Source: Actinostola sp. cb2023 (lineage: Eukaryota; Cnidaria; Anthozoa; Actiniaria; Actinostolidae). From it: a stretch of DNA of 64,000 nt. Shown piece after piece: positions 12,301-20,800 of the stretch (positions within the stretch are counted from its first letter, which is position 1; every line of letters begins with the position of its first letter). The notes under the pieces were generated by a model. That model was not told where the DNA came from. It worked only from the letters and a program-made list of their open reading frames with translations, and did not search any database. A program made the translations under genes and the position numbers. Location: contig JAUJYZ010000214.1 in the NCBI GenBank assembly GCA_033675265.1, forward strand, positions 385,001 through 449,000. The letters are read 5' to 3'.

Positions 12301-14217
12301 ATATTTATATCGCGCAGTTTCTCAGTTCTGTATGAGCGATATCAGTCGAATTTTTGGAAGAATTTCATCGATTTCGTGAAGTTTTCCCTCACAAAGAGTA
12401 ATTATGCGTCTTTCTGCACATACCGCAAACCTATTGTTCTGTGTTAGTTTCGTTCTATTGAATAACTTGGAGTCTTTTGTTGTTTCTATTGAATTACGTA
12501 CAATGTGACCAGTACCTGCAGAAGGAACCGTAATTATAATATTATTAAAAGTTTGAACAGTGTTAATTTGAGTACGGGCTTTGGAAAGCCCCTGATTTAT
12601 TCTTTATTAATCTGCACGCGCTGTCAGCCATTTCATTCCATTTTATTTCGACAGCTCCACGTGAGGTAAACAAATCACAGGCCATATTACATTGCGGGCT
12701 TTGAAAATAGACAAAGTGATCGGCTGATGCAATGTTTGCATTCTTTAACCCAATTCGAAACCTTTGCAAACAACTTTCCATTCATTTCCATGTCAATGCT
12801 CTATTGAAATCGAAATCACAACAGACAAAGAACCGCCTTCCCAAAAGATCTGAAATGGGTCAAAGAATGTAAACATTGTGTTAGTCGATTTGGTCTATTG
12901 AGCCCGATCTGATTGGCTGCTAAGCTGCCATGCGCATGCAAGTTATACTGGACTCTCTTTCCTCCGCGACTTCAGCTTGTCGGAGCGGATAGAAAGTGAG
13001 AAAGTGAGTCCGGGACTGGACTAGGAAGACTGGACTAGGAATCAATACAGTTGTATTCAACCAATCAGTGTGCTAATTAAATCATTGATCAACCAAACAG
13101 AATGCTTGGATACTGCACAAGCATGGCACAATACCATCAAACTGAAATGACTCTATCTATAATCTACCTTTCTTATTATTAGTAACCATTAAACCATGAA
13201 ATATTTGCATAATTATAAGGATAATCAATAAGAAATATTGCTTGTGAATGTATATTTTAGTCATAAGTAAGATCAAATAATGATAACACATATTGGATTG
13301 CTATCTATATTTATCCATATTTGCCATTTTGTTTTGTTTTGGAATATAGTGATTAATTTTTGGTTATCTCTAAGGTTAATTTGTCAGCTGTTCCTTCATG
13401 ATGGACTGTTTGTGATTAATAAATAAATTCAATTATATTAATTATAAGTAATTTAAACCCAAATCAAGAAATGAAATATTTTTCAATAAAAGTACGCTTA
13501 TGAGAAAAAAGATTGAACTTGAGAGAAGCCATACACAAATACTCATACATGTACATTTGTATTTATACTCACCAGCAGAAGAGAGGAAACATTTCTTGCC
13601 TTTACAATCAAGTTCGAGAACTTCAACATGATTGGGTTGATTGCGATCACGAAGAATTAGCTAATGAGGAAGTACAGGCATTGACAGTTCATACAGACAT
13701 AATAAAGCTACTTAATTGAATCTGTCTTTCTTTTGTTTCATTCAGGGACGCATCATATTTCAAAGAAAAATTAAATTGACAATACGCTTCGACGAAATAA
13801 CGTTTCTAAGAGTCACTTAGATACGAGTAAAGCTTTTGAATCAGCGTTCCGTTTAGCGTTCTTTCACATTACGCTCTCAAACAAATACAGTTCATATATA
13901 AAGCTTACCTGGAATCTGTTGCCGTCTTTCTTCGTGAATAAACGAGCCAATTTCCCCTCAAAGATGGACGTTTTCTGACCCAAACCGGTCATAAACTTCA
14001 CAGATAAAATGCGACAATCAAGCAGCGAATAACGGGGATCCCCACTACGGCCATTAAGGTTTTCTAAACTTTGGTATCCTGTGTAAACTGGATTTGCAGT
14101 TAAATGTACCGTCAGATGGCATTTTTTACTTCCGCTGAGTGAAACTTGGATTCCTTTACTGCAAAGAGCTTGAATAAAAAACACGGTTAAAACAAAACCT
14201 AGCAATGCATTCTTCAT
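6828..14217 (-). CDS. Type I membrane protein with multi-tyrosine signalling tail (unrecognised, complete model)
   Basis: Exons, in coding order: 14217-13909, 13660-13573, 11147-10949, 8918-8843, 8775-7302, 7090-6828. All have AG/GT borders, phases agree, and the total is 2409 nt (802 residues). The start ATG at 14217 begins a signal peptide (MKNALLGFVLTVFFIQALC). The ectodomain (about 20-165) has Cys in KKCHL, LLDCR and LDCKGKKCF. One TM helix spans about residues 168-189, followed directly by Cys190 and Cys192, likely palmitoylation sites. The tail (about 193-802) is Ser/Thr-rich with a KK-rich block, PPPIPPSLY and APPPPP proline stretches, and about 13 Y-x-x-V/I/L motifs (QYEAV, LYECI, YDSV, LYEVV, YAKV, LYAEL twice, YDTVV, LYQAI). 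This suggests an SH2/SH3 scaffold regulated by tyrosine kinases at the plasma membrane, similar in plan to PAG1-type adaptors. No homology is claimed and the ligand is unknown. Confidence 0.8.
7312..7420 (-). repeat. 54-bp in-frame coding duplication in the multi-tyrosine tail
   Basis: Two nearly identical 54-bp copies encode the 18-residue module EEPPPIPPSLYAELPM plus two linker residues. Each copy joins a proline-rich SH3-type motif to the ITIM-like sequence SLYAEL. The period is an exact codon multiple. Confidence 0.9.
8971..10472. mobile_element. Homopolymer-ended TIR element, interrupted by a LINE
   Basis: The left end is GGGGGGACTCACATATATAA then AGTGGTGGGGATGCTTGTCGG. The right end is the inverse (CAACGAGCATCCCCACCACTTTATATATGGGAG). 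Non-coding interior with CTAAGAGGTACC repeats. It lies in the intron between 8918 and 10949 of the multi-tyrosine gene. A LINE fragment fills 9273-10403. Confidence 0.8.
9273..10403 (-). pseudogene. 5'-truncated LINE (CR1/L2/Jockey-like reverse transcriptase), frameshifted
   Basis: The minus-strand ORF enters within the RT palm (YINDLP, then the catalytic MYADDTTLT), continues through LNVKKTKYMLIGS (thumb) and, after a frameshift near 9965-9980, through LQNRSARII and the C-terminal YRGSVLWNKIP. It is truncated 5' of the palm and has no endonuclease domain. The 3' end is an (ATTG)n tail (plus-strand CAATCAATCAAT, from 9271), typical of target-primed insertion. The flanking AAATCA (9267-9272 and 10404-10409) is the target duplication. 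The unoccupied sequence is visible in the related element at 11470-11500 (ATACCAAATCATGGATTTC). Confidence 0.85.
11448..11554. mobile_element. Right-end fragment of homopolymer-ended TIR element
   Basis: It matches the right end of the 8971-10472 element (CCCTAAAAGGTACAACGAGC, CACCACTTTATATATGGGAG) and finishes in a run of ten C. It lies in an intron of the multi-tyrosine gene. Confidence 0.8.
11665..11960. mobile_element. Possible MITE remnant
   Basis: Ends resembling GGTAACAAAGGGGGTCATGATCACG and TAACCCCTTTGCTACAC are approximately inverse to each other. The interior repeats TCACACATCA-type motifs. No clean target duplication is seen. Confidence 0.35.
12091..13037. mobile_element. Mutator-like MITE with ~105-bp TIRs and 10-bp target duplication
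   Basis: The TIRs start TAGTCCAGTCC and include CTATCCGCTCCGACAAGCTG, AAGTCGCGGAGGAAAGAGAG and GCATGCGCATGGCAGCTTAG. They run for about 105 bp and are nearly identical. The right TIR has a small internal duplication at its tip (GACTGGACTAGGAAGACTGGACTA). GGAATCAATA flanks both sides (12081-12090, 13038-13047). Long TIRs and a 9-10 bp duplication fit MULEs. It contains no transposase and sits in an intron of the multi-tyrosine gene. Confidence 0.85.
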
Positions 14218-14420
14218 CTTCACGATAAATCCTCTAATCCATGGAGGATCCAACAAGACAGATATTAAATGAAGACTTCAGCATTTCTGTCAGTTTTTGC
14301 TGAAAACACACCTCAGAATCAACAGACGATTAGTATACTTTACCCAGCAGGCCTTGGGGTACTAGTCCAGTTCGAAACGGAAGTTCCATTGACTTCCGGT
14401 TTCTAAACATACCTTTGTTT
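14218..14420 (-). promoter_or_regulatory. Putative 5' region of the multi-tyrosine gene with ETS-type sites
   Basis: Upstream of the ATG at 14217 there are GGAAGT (14389-14394) and ACTTCCGGT (14394-14402) elements of the ETS GGAA/TTCC type. No TATA box is evident. Assignment as promoter rests on position. Confidence 0.3.
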
Positions 14421-14628
14421 TTTCTTCTTTTGTACTCTCTTTATTCTTTAAATTTATTTGAGATCTTTTTGTACTTGATGATTGCAATAACTCAATAGTT
14501 TTTTGAATTAATTTTATTTATTTATTTACTAATGGGCTCCTGTATTTATTTATTATGAAAATAAAAACTAACATAAGGCCGTAAAGTTGGTGTCACTTTT
14601 AACAACAACATAAAATGATTATATTTTA

Positions 14629-14905
14629 CAGTGTGACTACACCAACCAAGGCCACCCAAACAAATTTTCATACAAATTATCCAATCACAATTGAGTATTT
14701 AAACAATAGAATGTCCACAAATTTTCAAATTATCGCTTTAAAAGCATATATTTTACTTTATATGTGTATGTATATGATCAAGAGTGAACAAGAAACAGTT
14801 TAAATTGTAGAATTCGACATCATTCTGTTATTCAGCGTCACAAATGTGATTAGAAATTTTGATTCAAAATTTGTTTGGGTGGCCTTGGTTGGTGTAGTCG
14901 CACTG
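14629..14905. mobile_element. 277-bp Tc1/mariner-type MITE
   Basis: The ends CAGTGTGACTACACCAACCA and its inverse TGGTTGGTGTAGTCGCACTG match over about 40 bp, continuing through AGGCCACCCAAACAAATTTT. TA flanks both sides (14627-14628, 14906-14907). Non-coding. Confidence 0.85.
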
Positions 14906-15011
14906 TAAAGCACATTTTCCTTTTTAACACTTTAAGAGAAGATTTTTTACAAACACGCGTATACGTTTTGTACAAGGCTAAAACTGCTTTAGCAAAGAGT
15001 TCAAGTTATTT

Positions 15012-15725
15012 CACAGGCAGCCCAATCTCTTTATCTGACAATATTTAGCGTATCAACACGAGCCATAAATAGATGAAAATTTATAGTTGCAAAAATATGA
15101 ATTCTTTGAAATAAAAACACGAAATACATTTGTATGACATTTCATGTGTCCGCTGCAGTTGTTATTTTTACGATTAACGGCCTTATTTCAATTTTTTTTT
15201 CTTACCTCCGATCCCAAAGAAAAAAAAATTGAAATAAGGCCTTAATCGTAAAAATAACAACTGCAACGGACACATGAAATGTCATACAAATGTATTTCGT
15301 GTTTTTATTTCAAAGAATTCATATCAGTTGCAACTATAAATTTCCATCTATTTATGGCTTGTGTTGATACGCTAAATATTGTCAGATAAAGAGATGGACC
15401 TTTCCGTAGTTTCCCAGAATGCTTCATGATTCTGCGCGTGCAAGCGAGGTCAGGGGTAAAAAATATTTAGAATTGATCGTGTGTTGAGGAAAATATGACT
15501 ACTGTAACGAATCAAGAACAGAAGAAAAATATTTTCTTTGCTTGAGAATTTGCATCTATCTTTGTGATTCTTCTTACGCACTTTAATTTAAAAGTCTAAG
15601 TTTTTTACTGAATTTCTTCATTCTCTCTTAATATTTTCGATCTATTTTTATCCCTGACCTCGCTTGCACGCGCAGAATCATGAAGCATTCTGGGAAACTA
15701 CGGAAAGGTCCATTGGGCTGCCTGT
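15012..15725. mobile_element. Long-armed palindrome with a second palindromic element nested inside
   Basis: The outer arms (~190 bp each; 15012-15205 and the inverse 15207-15396 plus 15713-15725) are nearly identical and meet at a short spacer. An inner element, 15397-15712, with ~60-bp TIRs beginning GGACCTTTCCGTAGTTTCCC, splits the outer right arm between AAAGAGAT and ATTGGGCTGCC. The left arm gives the uninterrupted sequence (GCCCAATCTCTTT), so the inner insertion duplicated AT. Confidence 0.8.
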
Positions 15726-15749
15726 GGTTATTTGTGATGGTTTTTGACC

Positions 15750-16020
15750 AAGTGAAATTAGAGTGTTAACCCAAAGTGAAAATTTGATTTGAAAACTGTC
15801 CACATGGGCTAGATCTATATACTTACTATTGTTGCTGATGTTTTCCCCTGAATTACCTCAAATTTGAAACAAAAAGCACGGGAAAATGGCTTAATTTGTA
15901 CAACGCTAAAATAGCTTTAGGTAGACAATTTACTTTGTTTTTAATAGTTTGTGCTTAGTTAACATAAAATTAGAGTGTTAATCCAAAGCGAAAATCGAAA
16001 GTCAAACTGTTCAAAAGGAC
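15750..16020. repeat. Diverged direct duplication
   Basis: Segments around AAATTAGAGTGTTAACCCAAAGTGAAAAT (15757) and AAATTAGAGTGTTAATCCAAAGCGAAAAT (15966) are related direct copies, as are GCTAAAACTGCTTTAG (14980) and GCTAAAATAGCTTTAG (15905). This is probably old repeat sequence with no gene. Confidence 0.5.
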
Positions 16021-16040
16021 TGGTTTTGGCGCTGGCGGTT

Positions 16041-16182
16041 AGAGTGCATTTAGAAAAGTGTGAAATAGTACTAATTTTAAATAGTACTAAATAGTGCTAT
16101 TTCTATTGTTTTCTATTGTTTCATTAGTGCTATTTAGTACTAATTAGTTATTTAGTTTTCAAGCTTTTCTAAATTGCACTCT
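16041..16182. mobile_element. 142-bp MITE (family 1, copy 1)
   Basis: The ends AGAGTGCATTTAGAAAAG and CTTTTCTAAATTGCACTCT are inverse. The interior consists of AAATAGTACTAA-type repeats. Two further copies lie at 23196-23338 and 48718-48860. The flanks are TA on both sides if the element is taken as GAGTGC...GCACTC. Confidence 0.85.
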
Positions 16183-16187
16183 ATTAC

Positions 16188-17750
16188 GGCTAGTACTTCA
16201 TGTTAATACTCCATATAGGCAAAGGATGGCCAAGTAGGGGTAAGTATGGTCAAGTAGGGCAAAGTATAGGTAAGTATATCTAAGTAGGGCAAAGGATGGC
16301 CAAGTAGGGGTAAGTATGGTCAAGTAGGGCAAAGTATAGGTAAGTATATCTAAGTAAGGCAAAGGATGGCCAAGTAGGGTAAGTATGGTCAAGTAGGGCA
16401 AAGTATAGGTAAATAGGGCCAAGTAGGGCTAAGTATGGTAAAGTATGGCAAAGGATAGGTAAGTAGGGCCAAGTAGGGCTAAGTATGGTAAAGTATGGCA
16501 AAGGATAGGTAAGTAGGGCCAAGTAGGGCTAAGTATGGTAAAGTATGGCAAAGGATAGGTAAGTAGGGCCAAGTAGGGCTAAGTATGGTCAAGTAGGGCA
16601 AAGTATAGGTAAGTATAGCTAAGTCGGGCAAAGGATGGCAAAGGATAAGTAAGTATGGCCAAGTAGGGCTAAGGATGGTAAAGTAGGGCAAAGTATAAGT
16701 AAGTATGGCCAAGTATAGCTAAGTAGGGCTAAGTATGGTCAAGTAGGGCAAAGTATAAGTAAGTAGGGCCAAGTAGGGCTAAGTATGGTAAAGTATGGCA
16801 AAGGATAGGTAAGTAGGGCCAAGTATGGCTAAGTATGGTAAAGTATGGCAAAGTATAGGTAAGTAGGGCCAAGTAGGGCTAAGTATGGTCAAGTAGGGCA
16901 AAGCATAGGTAAGTATAGCTAAGTCGGGCAAAGGATGGCCAAGTAGGGGTAAGTATGGTCAAGTAGGGCAAAGTATAGGTAAGTATATCTAAGTAGGGCA
17001 AAGGATGGCCAAGTAGGGGTAAGTATGGTCAAGTAGGGCAAAGTATAGGTAAGTATATCTAAGTAGAGCAAAGGATGGCCAAGTAGGGCTAAGGATGGTA
17101 AAGTAGGGCAAAGTATAAGTAAGTATGGCCAAGTATAGCTAAGTAGGGCTAAGTATGGTCAAGTAGGGCAAAGTATAAGTAAGTAGGGCCAAGTAGGGCT
17201 AAGTATAGCTAAGTAGGGCAAAGTATAAGTAAATAGGGCCAAGTAGGGCTAAGTATGGTAAATTATAGCAAAGGATAGGTAAGTAGGGCCAAGTAGGGCA
17301 AAGTAGGGCAAAGGATAAGTAAGTAGGGCCAAGTAAGGCTAAGGATGGTAAAGTAGGGCAAAGTATAAGTAAGTATGGCCAAGTATAGCTAAGTAGGGCA
17401 AAGGATGGCCAAGTAGGGCAAAGAATAAGTAAGTAGGGCTAAGGACGGTAAAGTAGGGCAAAGTATAGCTAAGTATAGGTAAGTAGGGCAAAGGATGGCC
17501 AAGTAGGGCAAAGTATAAGTAAGTAGGGCTAAGGACGATAAAGTAGGGCAAAGTATACGTAAGTATAGCTAAGTAGGGCAAAGTATAAGTAAGTAGAGGT
17601 AAGTATGGACAAGTAGGGCAGAGTATGCGTAAGTAGAGTTAAGTAGGGACAAGTAAGGAAAAGTATACATGAGGATGACCAAGTAGGATAAGTAGTGTCA
17701 TATATAGAAAATCAGGAGACTATATGGAGTATTAACATGAAGTACTAGCC
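16188..17750. mobile_element. Satellite-carrying DNA transposon with perfect 8-bp target duplication
   Basis: The TIRs are GGCTAGTACTTCATGTTAAT followed by ACTCCATATAG, about 31 bp and perfectly inverted at the two ends. TCTATTAC flanks both sides exactly (16180-16187, 17751-17758). Nearly the whole interior is a tandem array. It has no transposase and must be mobilised in trans, if at all. It lies against the end of the MITE at 16041-16182 and 113 bp or so upstream of the CCT1 start codon. Confidence 0.9.
16219..17700. repeat. Minisatellite with 10-bp basic unit inside the transposon
   Basis: About 145 units of the type AAGTA(G/T)(G/A)GC(N), organised in higher-order blocks of 40-60 bp (for example AAGTAGGGCC-AAGTAGGGCT, AAGTATGGTA, AAGTATGGCA, AAGGATAGGT) that are themselves repeated. 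Minus-strand open frames rich in Leu-Pro-Tyr are by-products of the repeat. Confidence 0.95.
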
Positions 17751-17790
17751 TCTATTACGCTGAAATATTATCAAATATCAAATAGACACG

Positions 17791-17845
17791 AGCATTGCAT
17801 GCTGGGAATGGCACTCCTACATTACCCACAATACCCTGGGTGTAG
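17791..17845 (+). promoter_or_regulatory. CCT1 proximal promoter with ZNF143/SBS-like motif
   Basis: GCATGCTGGGAATGGC (17797-17812) is close to the inverse of the animal ZNF143/THAP11 element (consensus core TTCCCAGCATGC). A second related stretch, CTACATTACCCACAATAC, follows at 17817-17834. Both lie within 80 bp upstream of the ATG, where such sites are common in housekeeping genes. Recognition is by eye only. Confidence 0.45.
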
Positions 17846-17870
17846 CGTACCACGCCGTCAAAACTTCAAG

Positions 17871-20800
17871 ATGTCTTCTGCACCAAGTTCAGCGGAACTT
17901 CTTCATGTTGGAGGCGAAAGGACCTCAGGACAAAATATTAGAAATCAAAATGGTATGGTAAAACAAAGAACCATCCTTCCTCTATAAACCTAGTAGTTTA
18001 CTATTAAATATTTTGTTGTAGTTACGGCGGTAACCGCCATCGCGAATATCGTGAAAAGTTCACTTGGACCAGTTGGTTTAGATAAAATGTTGGTGGATGA
18101 TATTGGGGTAAGTATAGGTTGGTTAGTAAAGCTATGATCGTCTTGTATTCATCTTTTATATATGAACTGTACTGGATAAAGATCATGACTTGGTTTGCAA
18201 GTCTGTAGTTAATTCACCAGATAAATGCCGGTATTGTCATCTCATCTGTCATATCCCACGTGTTAATCAGTGCCTGTAGTATGGATGGATGGATGCTCTT
18301 CTTGTTCATGTAGTTTACAAGTTATCTTTATACCCTCTAGTTTGTATGTACATTTTGTTGAGTGTGTACAAGGTCTGTGTACATTTGACTTGACTGTACA
18401 ATAATTTGTTTCAGGATGTAACTATTACCAATGATGGTGCCACGATACTGAAGCTGTTGGAGGTTGAACACCCAGCTGCTAAAATTCTCTGTGAACTTGC
18501 TGATCTACAAGATCAGGAAGTAGGAGATGGCACAACCTCTGTTGTAATATTAGCAGCAGAATTATTAAAGGGTGCAAATGAGCTTGTAACACAGAAGATT
18601 CACCCTACTTCTATTATTAGTGGATATAGACTGGCTTGCAAGTAAGTTATTAGACATCCCATCATAGTTATAAGTAGATGTATACCTTATACACCCTACT
18701 ACTACTATTAGTGGATATAGACTGGCTTGCAAGTAAGTTATTAGACATCCCACCATAGTTATAAGTAGATGTATACCTTATACACCCTACTACTACTATT
18801 AGTGGATATAGACTGGCTTGCAAGTAAGTTATTAGACATCCCACCATAGTTATAAGTAGATGTATACCTTGTACACCCTACTACTACTATTAGTGGATAT
18901 AGACTGGCTTGCAAGTAAGTTATTAGACATCCCACCATAGTTATAAGTAGATGTATACCTTGTACACCCTACTACTACTATTAGTGGATATAGACTGGCT
19001 TGCAAGTAAGTTATTAGACATCCCACCATAGTTATAAGTAGATGTATACCTTGTACACCCTACTACTACTATTAGTGGATATAGACTGACTTGCAAGTAA
19101 GTTATTAGACATCCCACCGTAGTTATAAGTAGATGTATATGTTGTAGTTCAATATGGATTCTGGTACAATTTGTTTTGAACTGGTACAATTTGTTTTGAA
19201 CTGGTACAATTTGTTTTGAACTGGTACAATCTGGCATTCTTAAAAGGGATTTTATTTTGGGGACTCATTAAAAAAAACAGGGGCTTGGATTTTTTTAGGG
19301 GGTTCTCAAAAGAACTAGACAACTTCCTGGCACCCACCCCTCCCTTCATTCTCTCCCTACCTACTCCTCCTTTCCTTTCCTGTCTGCCTACATTAATTCT
19401 GTCTATCTGTCTATTTAATACCATATTAACATATTATTTTCAATTTTTGTCTTACCTTGTCTGGGACTCGAACTCCGAACTCTGACTGTAGACCAGCGTT
19501 GACCAGCGCATTAACCAACTATGCCATCGAGGATTTCGATGTCGGTTTAGCATCACATTTACATTTTATTAATGTTATTCATTTTCTATTACGTCATTAT
19601 GTCATTTAAATTCACGCATGCGTGCTAGATCAAAACGTGGACTTGGCAATATGGCGGATCACGAACCATGGGTTGATCGTGAGGCTTTCTAACGAGAAAT
19701 AACAACCTGAAACAGGAAACTAAAAGTAAAAATTCGCTTGTGATTTTCGTACTTGAAGACAAAGTTTATGAAAAGGCAAAGAAATTCCTAAACCGTCAAA
19801 GCGTACCTGTCTTGTTCTATAGTGGCGCCTGGTTCAATTCACGGACCTGGCGTGAGTTGAGTTGTGAGCCTCCCTAAATGCTTCGAGGAATTTTCTCTGG
19901 GTACTCCGGTTTTCCTCCCTCGGTAAAAACGAACTAGTGAGATGAGTGTTGGGTGTACAGAATATATAATGTAGTAAGAAGTGAGTGTGAGAGTCTTGTC
20001 CCCACTAGCCATACTGATATCAACACTTGACACGTTAAACATGATATTTATTTATTTGTATTCACATCAACGCGTGCCTGTATTGCTCTCTAGTAGAACA
20101 AAGTAGGTTGTATTCACGTCAACACATACTCGCATCGAACGTACATGTACCTGTCTTGCTCTCATAGTATAGTAGAACGAAGCAGCTTGTATTCACGTTA
20201 ACACGTACTCGAACGTACATATGTACTTGTCTTGCTCTCTAGTAGAACGAAGCAGCTTGTATTCAAGTCAACACGTACTCGAATGTACATATGTATCTGT
20301 CTTGCTCTCATAGTATAGTAGAACGAAGCAGCTTGTATTCACGTCAACACGTACTCGAACGTACATGTACCTGTCTTGCTCTATAGTAGAATGAAGCAGA
20401 TTGTATTCATTCCTACCAAGTCTACCCCAATAATAACCCTAAACCTAACCCCAAGGTACTTGATTACTATATAGCAATAAAATACAAAGTCTTCCCTATC
20501 CCTAACCCTAAACCTAACCCCAAGGTACTTCATGATTTTAATAAAATACAAAGTCTTCCCCAATACTAACCCTAAACCTAACCCCAAGGTACTTCATGAT
20601 TATAATAAAATACAAAGTATTCCCCAATACTAACCCTAAACCTAACCCCAAGGTACTTCATGTTGTACCAGTTCAAAACAAATTGTACCAGTTCAAAACA
20701 AATTGTACCAGTTCAAAACAAATTGTACCGGTACAAAACCAAATTGTTCCAGAATCCATATTGAACTACAACATATACCTTATACACCCTACCACTACTA

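Larger units (their letters stand above)
19140..20773. mobile_element. TIR element in CCT1 intron 3 with TATA target duplication
   Basis: The ends TGTTGTAGTTCAATATGGAT and its inverse ATCCATATTGAACTACAACA are followed inward by tandem 20-bp CTGGTACAATTTGTTTTGAA copies (left, four) and their inverse (right, about four). The element splits the 91-bp array, duplicating TATA (19136-19139, 20774-20777); uninterrupted units read GATGTATACCTT at this point. The interior holds two other arrays and a tRNA-like segment. No ORF of note. Confidence 0.85.

Noticed and set aside
16198..17581. Leu/Pro/Tyr-rich frames that look like membrane proteins
   Set aside because: Translations of the decamer satellite in the transposon; no conserved domain.
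20430..20660. CCCTAAACCTAACCCC strings as an internal telomere or chromosome fusion
   Set aside because: The motif is only part of a ~62-66 bp tandem unit and is not a run of TTAGGG repeats.
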